Source: Swingsia samuiensis (GTDB lineage: Bacteria; Pseudomonadota; Alphaproteobacteria; Acetobacterales; Acetobacteraceae). Taken from it: a DNA stretch of 64,000 nt. Below the pieces are notes generated by a model. It ran no database searches. It was given only the letters and a program-made list of their open reading frames with translations, and was not told the DNA's origin. Positions within the stretch are counted from its first letter, which is position 1, and each line of letters starts with the position of its first letter. Positions 46,546 to 55,229 of the stretch are shown here, one piece after another. Location of the stretch: contig NZ_CP038141.1 of assembly GCF_006542355.1 (NCBI RefSeq), forward strand, positions 839,001-903,000, in the 5' to 3' direction. Both the position numbers and the translations under genes were made by a program.

Positions 46546-47586
46546 ATGCTACTACGTTCAATGACTATAGCATTGAAATCACTTTTCTTAGCGTCTGTCG
46601 CTGTTTGTAGCTTGTCTGTTAATGCACAGGCGGCTCGTGTATCCATGTCTGGTGAAGACCTCGATCTATCCATTCCATGCACAGGTCAGGTGAAGATTAC
46701 AGTTGATCCATCCATGAAAGATGGTGCTACTCTTGATAGCACAAACTCAGCGCAGCTTATTATGCGTACTGGTAAAGAAGATGATGAGAGCCGCATTTCC
46801 ATCACGACAAAAAGCTGTTCTCCCGCGGGAAAAGTATCGATCAGTGTATCGCCCAATACAGGCGTGTCCATCCATGACAGCCACGACACTCATTTTGTAA
46901 TCGTAGGCAAACTTGCATCCCTTGAAGCGAGCCTCGATTCATCATCTTTGGATGTTTCAAACACTCAATCTCTTGATTTAAGTATGCATGGCTCATCCTC
47001 TGCCCATGTTGGATCCGTTGAGAGGGCTGCACAAATTGTTGCTTCTGGTACATCTCAATTTACAGCGGACAGCGCTCAGCTTGCGGCCTTATCCGCTCAA
47101 TTAACAAACAATGCGTCCTTATCGATCGCTCAAGGGAACATTGATGCACTAACTATTGTCACCAACGATGCCGCTTCAGCCACTATTCTGGGAAATGCTT
47201 CAGTTGCTACCGTCACAGCGAATGGAACAGGAACCGTAAATATTGAACGCGTAGCAGGACCTGTAGTCAGAACAGGATCAGGCACAGTGCATGTTGGCGC
47301 ACCCAATGGTGTTGTTTACCGCCCCACGCCCCCAACACCTCCCGCACCCAGCCAGTCTTCCCCTGTACCCCCACCCCCCAATACACCGCAGCCGAATATG
47401 CCAGCCATAGTAACGCCTCCTCCCTCTCCACCTGTCGCTCAGCAACCGACTACATTACCTCACCCACCAATAGCCAACTCTCTTACAACACCAGCAATCA
47501 ATCCTCCGATGGCCACACCGCCTTCGCCATCGATAGCTACGCCAAGCGTTTCTGCAGAAAACAAGGAAACAAAGACAACACATTAA
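46546..47586 (+). CDS. Exported GIN/DUF2807-like beta-helix protein with proline-rich tail
   Basis: A 346-residue protein with a signal peptide (residues 1-29, ending near NAQA). Residues 30-245 form short repeated strands rich in Ser, Ala, Asn and Thr (for example GSVERAAQIVASGTSQFTAD), the pattern of the GIN / putative adhesin domain, a small beta helix. Two cysteines (CTGQV and KSCSPAG) could form a disulfide. From about residue 255 the tail is very proline-rich with Thr and Ser, resembling a wall or periplasm spacer. GTGAGG precedes the ATG. Function is unknown; the fold suggests an envelope or surface role. Confidence 0.75.
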   Translation: MLLRSMTIALKSLFLASVAVCSLSVNAQAARVSMSGEDLDLSIPCTGQVKITVDPSMKDGATLDSTNSAQLIMRTGKEDDESRISITTKSCSPAGKVSISVSPNTGVSIHDSHDTHFVIVGKLASLEASLDSSSLDVSNTQSLDLSMHGSSSAHVGSVERAAQIVASGTSQFTADSAQLAALSAQLTNNASLSIAQGNIDALTIVTNDAASATILGNASVATVTANGTGTVNIERVAGPVVRTGSGTVHVGAPNGVVYRPTPPTPPAPSQSSPVPPPPNTPQPNMPAIVTPPPSPPVAQQPTTLPHPPIANSLTTPAINPPMATPPSPSIATPSVSAENKETKTTH

Positions 47587-47694
47587 AAATTATTATTCAT
47601 CAACAATCATTTAAAGAGTTTCCCGCTTGAAAATATTAATGATAATAAAAACAAACTTTGACGTATTGTTATAAGCAGGCTAGGTGCATAAAGA

Positions 47695-48480
47695 GTGAAT
47701 GCTATACTTGATCTCATAGCGGCTCTTGGTCGCGCTTTTCTAAACCTTCTTCGTCAATCTGGCGCTCTGGCCATGTTTGCCGTGGCAGGGCTGTCTCATT
47801 TGATACGGCCTCCTTTTTATTGGCGCATTTTCTTTACAAGTCTGATTGAGACAGGGTTCTTCTCTTTACCTGTTGTGGCTTTGACGGCGCTTTTTTCTGG
47901 TGCGGTGATTGCTCTTCAATCCTATATCGGGTTTGGGCAATACCATGTGCAAAGTGCCATTGCTGGAATTGTTGTTCTGGCCGTCACACGTGAATTAGGG
48001 CCTGTTCTTGCCGGCTTGATGGTAGCAGGGCGCGTTGGGGCTGCAATGTCAGCCGAAATTGGAACGATGCGCGTCACAGATCAAATTGATGCCCTGACGA
48101 CACTCTCAACCAACCCGATGAAATACCTTGTAACACCTCGCTTGCTTGCAGGAACTTTAGCTCTTCCCTGCCTTGTTGTGGTTGCCGATATTCTGGGAGT
48201 TATGGGAGGCTTTACCGTCTCAGTCGCCAAGCTTGGCTTTTCTCCCTCTACATATATAACGGCAACATTTGCCTCCTTAAAAGCCATTGATGTTACTGTT
48301 GGGTTAGTAAAAGCGGCTGTTTTTGGCTTTATAATTTCTCTTTTAGGCTGCTATCATGGCTATAATAGCCGCGGAGGAGCTGAAGGCGTAGGAGCAGCAA
48401 CAACGGCTGCTGTTGTAGGGGCTTCAATTCTTCTGCTTCTCTTTGATTATCTTCTAACGGATCTGTTTTTCTCCCAATGA
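47695..48480 (+). CDS. mlaE: MlaE-family ABC permease
   Basis: A 261-residue inner-membrane permease of the Mla phospholipid transport system, which keeps the outer membrane asymmetric. The frame starts with a GTG at 47695. The family sequence is clear: FFTSLIETGFFSLPVVALTALFSGAVIALQ, TRELGPVLAGLMVAGRVGAAMSAEIGTMRVTDQIDAL and a glycine-rich last helix. It overlaps mlaF by four bases and is followed by it and a small membrane protein. MlaD, which normally follows, is missing here. Confidence 0.94.
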   Translation: MNAILDLIAALGRAFLNLLRQSGALAMFAVAGLSHLIRPPFYWRIFFTSLIETGFFSLPVVALTALFSGAVIALQSYIGFGQYHVQSAIAGIVVLAVTRELGPVLAGLMVAGRVGAAMSAEIGTMRVTDQIDALTTLSTNPMKYLVTPRLLAGTLALPCLVVVADILGVMGGFTVSVAKLGFSPSTYITATFASLKAIDVTVGLVKAAVFGFIISLLGCYHGYNSRGGAEGVGAATTAAVVGASILLLLFDYLLTDLFFSQ

Positions 48481-49268
48481 GCACTGCACCAAAAATTCGC
48501 ATACGAGGCTTGTGTAAGGCATTCGGCTCGAAAGTCGTGCTCGACGGTGTCGATCTCGATATCGAAAAAGGGACCTCCATGGTGGTTATAGGCGGTTCCG
48601 GGACAGGTAAATCCGTTCTGCTCAGATGTATTCTGGGGCTTATTGAACCGGATGCAGGCACAATTGAAATCGATGGTCAAAATATTCTGACCATGTCACG
48701 CCTCCAGCAAGAGGCGATACGACGTCAAATTGGAATGCTTTTCCAAAATGCAGCCCTTTTTGATAGCATGAGTGTTGGTGATAACATCGCTTTTGGTTTA
48801 ATCGCCAAGCAAGATAAAAGCCCCAAAACACGTTTATCGCGCTCTCAAGTTACTGATATGACGGGAGAACTTCTAACACAAGTTGGGATGGACCCTTCTG
48901 TTGGTTCTCTTAGTCCCTCTGAACTCTCTGGAGGGATGCAGAAACGCGTAGGGCTTGCTCGCGCTATTGCTGGACAACCTGAAATATTATTTTTCGATGA
49001 GCCCACCACTGGGTTAGATCCCATTATGGGCGCGGTTATTGATGGGTTAATTGTTGATTGCGTTCAAAAACTGGGGTCAACCGCATTAACTATCACACAC
49101 GATATGGCATCAGCCCAACGGATTGGTGATCAAGCTGCCATGCTCTATCGAGGGAAAATTGTCTGGCAAGGAAAAGCCTCGGATCTGATGCATTCTGGCA
49201 ACCCCTATGTTGATCAGTTCACACACGGACGGCGTGAGGGACCTATTTCTATGGAGCTCCGTAAGTGA
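48477..49268 (+). CDS. mlaF: MlaF-family ABC ATPase
   Basis: The 263-residue ATP-binding subunit of the Mla transporter. It has Walker A GGSGTGKSVLLRCILG near residue 43, a Q-loop in GMLFQNAALFDSMSV, the signature LSGGMQKRVGLARAIA near residue 145 and Walker B ILFFDEPTTGLDP. The MlaF-typical LFDSMSVGDNIAF segment supports the subfamily. The next gene begins with a GTG overlapping its stop by four bases, so the three genes are one coupled unit. Confidence 0.95.
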   Translation: MSTAPKIRIRGLCKAFGSKVVLDGVDLDIEKGTSMVVIGGSGTGKSVLLRCILGLIEPDAGTIEIDGQNILTMSRLQQEAIRRQIGMLFQNAALFDSMSVGDNIAFGLIAKQDKSPKTRLSRSQVTDMTGELLTQVGMDPSVGSLSPSELSGGMQKRVGLARAIAGQPEILFFDEPTTGLDPIMGAVIDGLIVDCVQKLGSTALTITHDMASAQRIGDQAAMLYRGKIVWQGKASDLMHSGNPYVDQFTHGRREGPISMELRK

Positions 49269-49471
49269 GCTCTTTTCAACGCAAACCGATTTTAACAAAA
49301 AAAACAATTCAACGTATTTTCCTAACTTATATCATAGCCATTCCTATAATTTTTATCCTCTTACGATCTAACGGAAGCCATTATAGCGTTATCGTTCAAG
49401 CTCTTTTCTTCTTTCTGATCGTTACTATTTCCAGAGGAATAGCCCATTATATTATCCGTTCTGACCCATAA
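49265..49471 (+). CDS. Small two-helix membrane protein coupled to mlaF
   Basis: A 68-residue protein starting with GTG at 49265 inside the end of mlaF. Residues 17-35 and 41-60 are hydrophobic and could form two membrane helices with a basic N-terminus. I recognise no family. The four-base overlap supports real translation. In this position many genomes have mlaD, but this protein is far too short and lacks the MCE domain. Confidence 0.65.
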   Translation: MSSFQRKPILTKKTIQRIFLTYIIAIPIIFILLRSNGSHYSVIVQALFFFLIVTISRGIAHYIIRSDP

Positions 49472-49495
49472 ACATCAATTCTCCAAGAGGATGTC

Positions 49496-50889
49496 TTGGC
49501 TAAAAAACCGCTAAAACATTATATTTGCCAATCCTGTGGTACGAGTTATTCAAAATGGGCTGGGCGTTGCGAAGCCTGTGGAGAATGGAACTCTCTTGTT
49601 GAAGAAACAATCGAACCCACCGCACGCAAAACCGGCAAAATAAGTTCTTCTCGCAGGCTCACAACCGTTCGACTGGATGGTGATGCAACACCTCCCCCTC
49701 GAATAAAAACAAGTATTAACGAGCTTGACCGCGTTCTTGGTGGTGGATTGGTTCCAGCTTCTGTTGTTCTAGTCGGAGGCGACCCCGGCATCGGCAAATC
49801 AACCCTCATGCTTCAAACTACTTGCGCACTCGCTCAATCCGGGCACAACATATTATATGTCTCGGGCGAAGAGGCTGTTGATCAAATTCGCATCCGAGCT
49901 CAGCGTCTTGGTTTGGACAAAAAAGTAAAGCACTCGATACGCTTGATTTAGCAGCTTCGATCAATGTGGGAGATATTGTCAACTCCCTCGAGCATGATCG
50001 AAAACATACAGTTGTTGTTATTGATTCTATTCAAACCATGTGGCTTGAAAGTGTCGAAAGTTCACCCGGCTCTGTCGCGCAGGTTCGTGCTAGTGCTTTT
50101 GAACTGATCAGACTTGCAAAAACATTAGGCTTCGCTCTCATTTTAATCGGCCATGTTACAAAAGAAGGTTCTTTAGCTGGACCGCGTGTTTTAGAGCACA
50201 TGGTCGATGCGGTCATGTACTTTGAAGGGGACCGAGGCCACCAATTCCGTATCCTTAGAGCAGCCAAAAACCGTTTTGGAGCCACGGATGAAATCGGGGT
50301 CTTTGCTATGACGGATCTTGGCCTTCGAGAGGTTCCTAATCCATCCGCTCTCTTTTTAGCGGAAAGAAGAGGAAATATTGCAGGGTCTGCTGTATTCGCA
50401 GGGTTGGAAGGAACACGCCCGGTTCTACTCGAAATTCAAGCCCTTCTTTCCCCAAAATCAGGCGATGGCGCTCCAAGGCGTGCTGTCGTCGGTTGGGATA
50501 CGGCACGTCTCAATATGCTTCTTGCCGTGCTCGATACACGGTGTGGTCTCAAATTGGCGAATATGGATGTTCATTTAAATATTGCAGGGGGTCTACGCGT
50601 CAATGAACCTGCGGCTGACCTTGCTGTTGCAGCAGCGCTCATCTCTGCAGCGACAGACAAACCAACTTCCTCAAAAACAGCTTATTTTGGAGAAGTAGGC
50701 TTGTCGGGGGAAATCCGGCAGGTCAATCAAACCGACATCCGTCTTAAAGAAGTTAAAAAGCTTGGGTTTGAAAAAGTTATCTGCCCTCGAAAAATTACGT
50801 CTGAATCAACACGAAATAATGCGCCGAATGGACTCACTATTAGTGAGGTTGGTCATTTAACCGATCTTGTTAGTTTATTTAGTTCGTGA
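49496..50889 (+). pseudogene. radA: DNA repair protein RadA, one-base frameshift
   Basis: RadA processes branched recombination intermediates. The first part (TTG start at 49496, AGAGG five bases upstream) has the zinc finger CQSCGTSYSKWAGRCEACGEW and Walker A GGDPGIGKST, then stops at 49951. The second part (from about 49940) continues in another frame with VVVIDSIQTMW, the RadA motif KNRFG and a Lon-like C-terminal domain to 50889. Restoring one A in the A6 run at 49919-49924 joins the parts in frame (DKKSKALDTLDLAASINVGDIV) as a normal RadA of about 464 residues. A real mutation or a homopolymer error are both possible. A decayed copy of its 3' end lies at 52800-53055. Confidence 0.9.
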
Positions 50890-50988
50890 TTATTTCACAA
50901 AAATAACCTTTAGTTTATTTCCAAATAGACGCGATTGGTTATAATTATAAAGGATGTTTCTAATCTCATTCTAGGTCGAAGACTTATT

Positions 50989-52749
50989 ATGGACACAATC
51001 ATATCCAGCAGTGGATACGTTATAGATTCATCTGGCAATGTAACAGTACCTGCTGGGTCGGTTGTTTCAGGACAGCTTGTTTCCGGGGTAACACAATACG
51101 TCGCAGGCAGCGCAAACAGTACAACTGTTATTGGTCGAGCTGTTTTTTCTTTTGTCGATTCGTATGTACCAGATCCTTCTTCTCCTGGATCGTGGGTCCT
51201 AGCGCCTGGCTTTAGTTATAGTCAAAAATATGGTGCCATACCGCCAATAGGCGCTCAAATTGTTCAATCTGGCGGGACCGCAACCAATACAACTCTCAAC
51301 AGCACACCTACCGGAACCGGAAGCTTCGTTGGCGCAGGAATTGGCACTTTCGCCTCACAAACCATCGAGAATGGCGGGAAAGCCATTAATACAACAATCC
51401 AAGGAAGTCCATTTACCCCAACACCCGGTGTAGGCGGTTTCTATTCGCTAAATACTTACCCTACAACCCAAACCGTAAACAGCGGTGGCTTGATTTCTGG
51501 AACCAATGTTAATCTGCTTGGTGTTTCTGTCATTTCCTCTGGTGGTTATGCAACGAATACAACCGTCTCTGGTGGGGATGGTACTTTTGTCATAGGGGCA
51601 CTCCAATCTTCTGGATGGTTGGGTCAGCTCCCTTTAATGGCGCAACAGATCGTTTCTGGAACCTCTGAAAACATAAATATCCTTTATGATGGCTATGTTC
51701 AGGATTTCGGGAATGTCAGTAATGCAACTCTCTCCAGCGGTGGTATTCTTGAAATCGCTTCAGGGGGATCGGTCTCTAATATTACTGTAAATAGCGGAGG
51801 AACTGTTGCAATTGATCAAGGCGCTATTTTAAAAACTTCTCTGACTCTTCAAAGTGGCGCAAGTGTTATTTTCTCTGATATTAATGATTCCAATGGAATG
51901 GTCAGTTCTCTTATTACCCCAATGTCACAAGGGGCCAGTCAAGGGCACTTACAAGTTCTTTCTGGAGGAACTGTTCTTAAAGATATACCAGTCCAAGGTG
52001 ATGTCTCAGACACTCTTAGTAATTCGGAACTGACTTACCTTGTAACCTCGCAACGTCAATACGGTATTGGATACACTGATTACTTTTTTCACCCCCTCTC
52101 TGCTGGAGCTCTCGGTACTTTCTTGGGGGTGCAACCATATTTCCCATCTTCTTTCGGCACACCTTGTTTCTGCCCTGGAACACTCATTGCAACAGAACAA
52201 GGTGAAACCCCTATTGAAGAGCTTACCATCGGAGATCTCGTTCGGACAGCTTCTGGGGAAATTAGGCCCATCCACTGGATTGGACGCCGCTCTTATGATC
52301 CGCTCTTTGCTCATGGCAACCGTGATGTCATGCCCATCCTCATTCGCGCTGATGCGCTTGCTCCCGGTCTGCCTCAGAAAGATCTGACCATCTCTCCTTT
52401 ACATGCCATGTTTATTGATGGATTTTTAATCCCAGCATTACACTTGGTTAACGATCAATCTATTATACAACTCACTCCCTCCACCGAGATTACCTATATC
52501 CATCTTGAACTGGAATCACATGATCTGCTGATCGCTAATGGAGCACCGTCTGAAAGCTTTATCGATGACCGCTCTCGCAACATGTTCCATAATGCACACG
52601 AATATCAAACCCTATACCCACAAGCGCAACCTCAACCCGCCCATTACTGCGCTCCACGCCTTGAGGACGGTGTCGAATTGGCTCAAATCCAAACAAGGAT
52701 TAATCAACGCGCCAAAAACCTATTCCCCCTCCATAAACTTACAGCCTAA
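50989..52749 (+). CDS. Strand-loop-strand repeat protein with C-terminal Hint domain, paralogue 1
   Basis: A 586-residue protein. I choose the ATG at 50989 (MDTIISSSGYVIDSSGNVTV) because it matches the starts of both paralogues; the frame is open to 50935. Residues 1-345 are repeats of the autotransporter strand-loop-strand kind, with units such as QIVQSGGTATNTTLN, QTIENGGKAINTTIQG and VISSGGYATNTTVSG, rich in Ser, Thr, Asn and Gly. At about 393-535 follows a Hint (hedgehog/intein) domain starting at CFCPGTLIATEQGETPIEEL, with LTISPLHAMFIDG as the histidine block. The last 60 residues are helical. No signal peptide and no beta-barrel are seen. Hint domains can cleave at their first cysteine, which would release the repeat part. 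Repeats are likely substrates of a heptosyltransferase. Confidence 0.88.
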   Translation: MDTIISSSGYVIDSSGNVTVPAGSVVSGQLVSGVTQYVAGSANSTTVIGRAVFSFVDSYVPDPSSPGSWVLAPGFSYSQKYGAIPPIGAQIVQSGGTATNTTLNSTPTGTGSFVGAGIGTFASQTIENGGKAINTTIQGSPFTPTPGVGGFYSLNTYPTTQTVNSGGLISGTNVNLLGVSVISSGGYATNTTVSGGDGTFVIGALQSSGWLGQLPLMAQQIVSGTSENINILYDGYVQDFGNVSNATLSSGGILEIASGGSVSNITVNSGGTVAIDQGAILKTSLTLQSGASVIFSDINDSNGMVSSLITPMSQGASQGHLQVLSGGTVLKDIPVQGDVSDTLSNSELTYLVTSQRQYGIGYTDYFFHPLSAGALGTFLGVQPYFPSSFGTPCFCPGTLIATEQGETPIEELTIGDLVRTASGEIRPIHWIGRRSYDPLFAHGNRDVMPILIRADALAPGLPQKDLTISPLHAMFIDGFLIPALHLVNDQSIIQLTPSTEITYIHLELESHDLLIANGAPSESFIDDRSRNMFHNAHEYQTLYPQAQPQPAHYCAPRLEDGVELAQIQTRINQRAKNLFPLHKLTA

Positions 52750-52793
52750 ATGAACACCCCCATCACACCTATAGAGAGCCTTCTTGGACATGT
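52163..52793. repeat. Three-copy repeat: Hint-coding 3' ends
   Basis: The DNA of the Hint domain and tail is nearly identical in three places: 52163-52749, 54272-54859 and 56336-56924. The 5' halves of the genes are much less alike. The copies at 52163 and 56336 also share the tail and the first 44 bases of the next gene. This suggests recent duplication or gene conversion. Confidence 0.85.
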
Positions 52794-52842
52794 TCCCAAA
52801 GACGGGTCTCTAGCTGGGTTTGGGCCTTCGGGAGGGGCCTAA
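52750..52842 (+). pseudogene. Stub of the glycosyltransferase gene (first)
   Basis: The ATG at 52750 directly follows the stop of paralogue 1, as the intact glycosyltransferase gene does after paralogue 3. The first 44 bases match its start with one difference (MNTPITPIESLLGHV), then the sequence switches and the frame stops after 30 codons at 52842. The region beyond 52800 derives from radA. Confidence 0.85.
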
Positions 52843-53055
52843 TCCAGCCGCTCTCTATTTAGCGGAAAAGAGAAGAGATATTGCAGGAAGTACTCATGTC
52901 AATAACCCGAACCTGAGCTAACCTCGCTGTTGCGGCAGCGTTAATATCTGCCCTCGAAAAATTACGCCTGAATCAACACGGAATAATACCCCGAATAGAC
53001 TTAATATTAATGAGGTTGGTCATTTAACCAATATTGTTAATTTTTTTAATCGTGA
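52800..53055 (+). pseudogene. Decayed, internally deleted copy of the radA 3' end
   Basis: Several blocks match radA in order: one like 50316-50390 (CCTAATCCAGCCGCTCTCT and following), a short one like 50615-50640, and one like 50780-50889 with the final codons and stop (TCGTGA). Single-base changes and deletions between the blocks break every frame. Together with the preceding stub, it shows that the DNA from the radA tail onward was duplicated. Confidence 0.85.
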
Positions 53056-53158
53056 CCTTCACCTAAAAAGTAAATTTTAATTGATTTATTAATTATCCCG
53101 ACTAGTTATACATATTAATATTATTTGTAATCACCTAAATACTCACCGGAGAACTAAC

Positions 53159-54859
53159 ATGGATACATCCAGTGGCGGATACATTATAGACTCATCAACC
53201 GGCAATATCACCATTCCAAAAGATTCAGTAGTATCCGGGCAGCAGGTTTCCGGAGTAACTCAAAACGTTACAGGAAGTGCAACCGACACAACCGTCATGG
53301 GTGGGCCTTCCTTGAGTGCTTCTGGTCCTATAAACAATGCTTATTACCCTCCTGGAATTCAGACTATACAATCGGGTGGGACTGTAACGAACACGACTAT
53401 TATAGCAGATGGCATTAATGGCTATACTTATGGACAGTTTTTCTCTGCTCTAGCCTCTCAAACCATTGAAAATGGTGGACGAGCGATTAACACAACTCTT
53501 CAAGGGAACCTTAAAAATCCCCTTATCGGCACAGGAATAGCTGCCAATTATACTGTCAGTAATTTTTTAGCTTCACAAATTGTGTCCTCTGGAGGACAAG
53601 CCTCTGGAACCAATATTACGCCTGATGGACAATCTACTATTCTTTCTGGCGGATATGCAACAAATACCACCCTTCAAGGAGCCCAGAGCAATGTTCAATT
53701 GGGCAACTTTATATCTCAAAACGCAACAGTACCTTCACTTGCCCAGCAAATTGTTTATGGTACGTCCGAAAATATAAATATTCTCTCAAACGGCTATGTT
53801 AAAAATTTTGGTAACATTAATAACGTAACCGTCTCTAGCGATGGTGTACTGGAAGTAGCCTCCGGTGGAACCGCATCTAACATTACCGTAGCAAGTGGGG
53901 GTACCCTCGATATTGATCAAGGCGCTGTTTTTAACACACCGATTACCATTCAAAGTGGTGGGAATATCATTTTTTCCGATATTAATAATTCAAATGGCCT
54001 CATCAGCTCTTACATCACACCGCTTTCCGCAGGGGCACAAAAAGGAGAACTACAAGTCCTTTCAAGCGGCGTAACGCTCAAAAATATTCCTGTCCAAGGA
54101 GATATTTCAACCCCGCTTAGTAATAGAGCAATTAATTACAGCAATAAATCTTATGACCAATATGGCAATGTTATTTATGATCAAGCAGCCTCTTCTGACC
54201 TACGCCCCTTCCCGACAGGAGCTCTAGAAACATCATTGGGCACGCCTTATTTGTTTTCTGCCTTTGGCACACCTTGTTTCTGCCCTGGAACGCTCATTGC
54301 AACAGAAGAAGGTGAAACTCCTATTGAAGAACTCACCATCGGCGATCTCGTTCGGACAGCTTCTGGAGAGCTCAGACCCATCCACTGGATTGGACGCCGC
54401 TCGTATGATCCGCTCTTTGCTCATGGCAACCGTGATGTCATGCCCATCCTCATTCGCGCTGACGCCCTTGCTCCCGGTCTGCCTCAGAAAGATCTGACCA
54501 TCTCTCCTTTACATGCCATGTTTATTGATGGATTTTTAATCCCAGCATTACACTTGGTTAACGATCAATCTATTATACAAATCACTCCCTCCACCGAGAT
54601 TACCTATATCCATCTTGAACTGGAATCTCATGATCTGTTGATCGCTAATGGAGCACCGTCTGAAAGCTTTATCGATGATCGCTCTCGCAACATGTTCCAT
54701 AATGCACACGAATATCAAACCCTATACCCAGAGGCTCAATCACAACACGCTCATTACTGTGCTCCACGCCTCGAAGAAGGCGCCGAACTGGCTAAAATCC
54801 AAACCAGAATTAATCAACGTGCTAAGCATCTCTTCTCTACAGAAAAACTCACAGCCTAA
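53159..54859 (+). CDS. Strand-loop-strand repeat protein with C-terminal Hint domain, paralogue 2
   Basis: A 566-residue paralogue of the same plan: start MDTSSGGYIIDSSTGNITIP, strand-loop-strand repeats to about residue 330 (IQSGGTVTNTTII, QTIENGGRAINTTLQG, ILSGGYATNTTLQG, ASGGTASNITVASGGTLDI), a linker, then the Hint domain at about 373-515 (CFCPGTLIATEEGETPIEEL) and a helical tail. GGAG lies eight bases before the ATG. It has no signal peptide or barrel. Its tail differs from those of paralogues 1 and 3 at several positions (EAQSQHAHYC, STEKLTA). The upstream DNA, with the radA-derived tail, parallels that of paralogue 1. Confidence 0.88.
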   Translation: MDTSSGGYIIDSSTGNITIPKDSVVSGQQVSGVTQNVTGSATDTTVMGGPSLSASGPINNAYYPPGIQTIQSGGTVTNTTIIADGINGYTYGQFFSALASQTIENGGRAINTTLQGNLKNPLIGTGIAANYTVSNFLASQIVSSGGQASGTNITPDGQSTILSGGYATNTTLQGAQSNVQLGNFISQNATVPSLAQQIVYGTSENINILSNGYVKNFGNINNVTVSSDGVLEVASGGTASNITVASGGTLDIDQGAVFNTPITIQSGGNIIFSDINNSNGLISSYITPLSAGAQKGELQVLSSGVTLKNIPVQGDISTPLSNRAINYSNKSYDQYGNVIYDQAASSDLRPFPTGALETSLGTPYLFSAFGTPCFCPGTLIATEEGETPIEELTIGDLVRTASGELRPIHWIGRRSYDPLFAHGNRDVMPILIRADALAPGLPQKDLTISPLHAMFIDGFLIPALHLVNDQSIIQITPSTEITYIHLELESHDLLIANGAPSESFIDDRSRNMFHNAHEYQTLYPEAQSQHAHYCAPRLEEGAELAKIQTRINQRAKHLFSTEKLTA

Positions 54860-54949
54860 ATGAACAAACCCATCACTTCTTTTCTCGGTCACGTGGACGT
54901 TTACAACCACAATCATATTGCTGGCTGGGCTCCGCCCCCAGCCATATGA
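54860..54949 (+). pseudogene. Stub of a glycosyltransferase gene (second)
   Basis: The ATG follows the stop of paralogue 2 without a gap. The 29 encoded residues (MNKPITSFLGHVDVYNHNH, then IAGW) match the start of the intact glycosyltransferase (MNTPITPIESLLGHVDVCN, then VAGW) up to the AGW motif; the frame then ends at a TGA. It is a more diverged copy than the first stub. Confidence 0.8.
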
Positions 54950-55229
54950 TTTTCAGTTTGAGCTAACGATACTCAAAAATATTAAGGCTATCCCTTGTTC
55001 TATTTAACCATACAATAAGAGCAAGATTCTTAATTTAATATCATCCTCCATTAGAAGAGTTTACCATAAATATTCAACTAATAAGGTAAATTACTTAAAT
55101 AAAGTATCACTTTCATTCAAAAAAAATCTCAATAAATATGACACAAACATAACGATTAGTTTAATTTTTATATATCGTTAAAAAATATATAATAAGCCTA
55201 CTATTAAATAGGATTTTTGGAGATATGTT
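54950..55229. other. AT-rich gene-free stretch before paralogue 3
   Basis: No credible coding frame is seen. The DNA is very AT-rich and ends with a good ribosome binding site (TTTTTGGAGAT) for paralogue 3, so it should hold that promoter. No radA-derived sequence was recognised here, unlike the region before paralogue 2. Confidence 0.6.
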
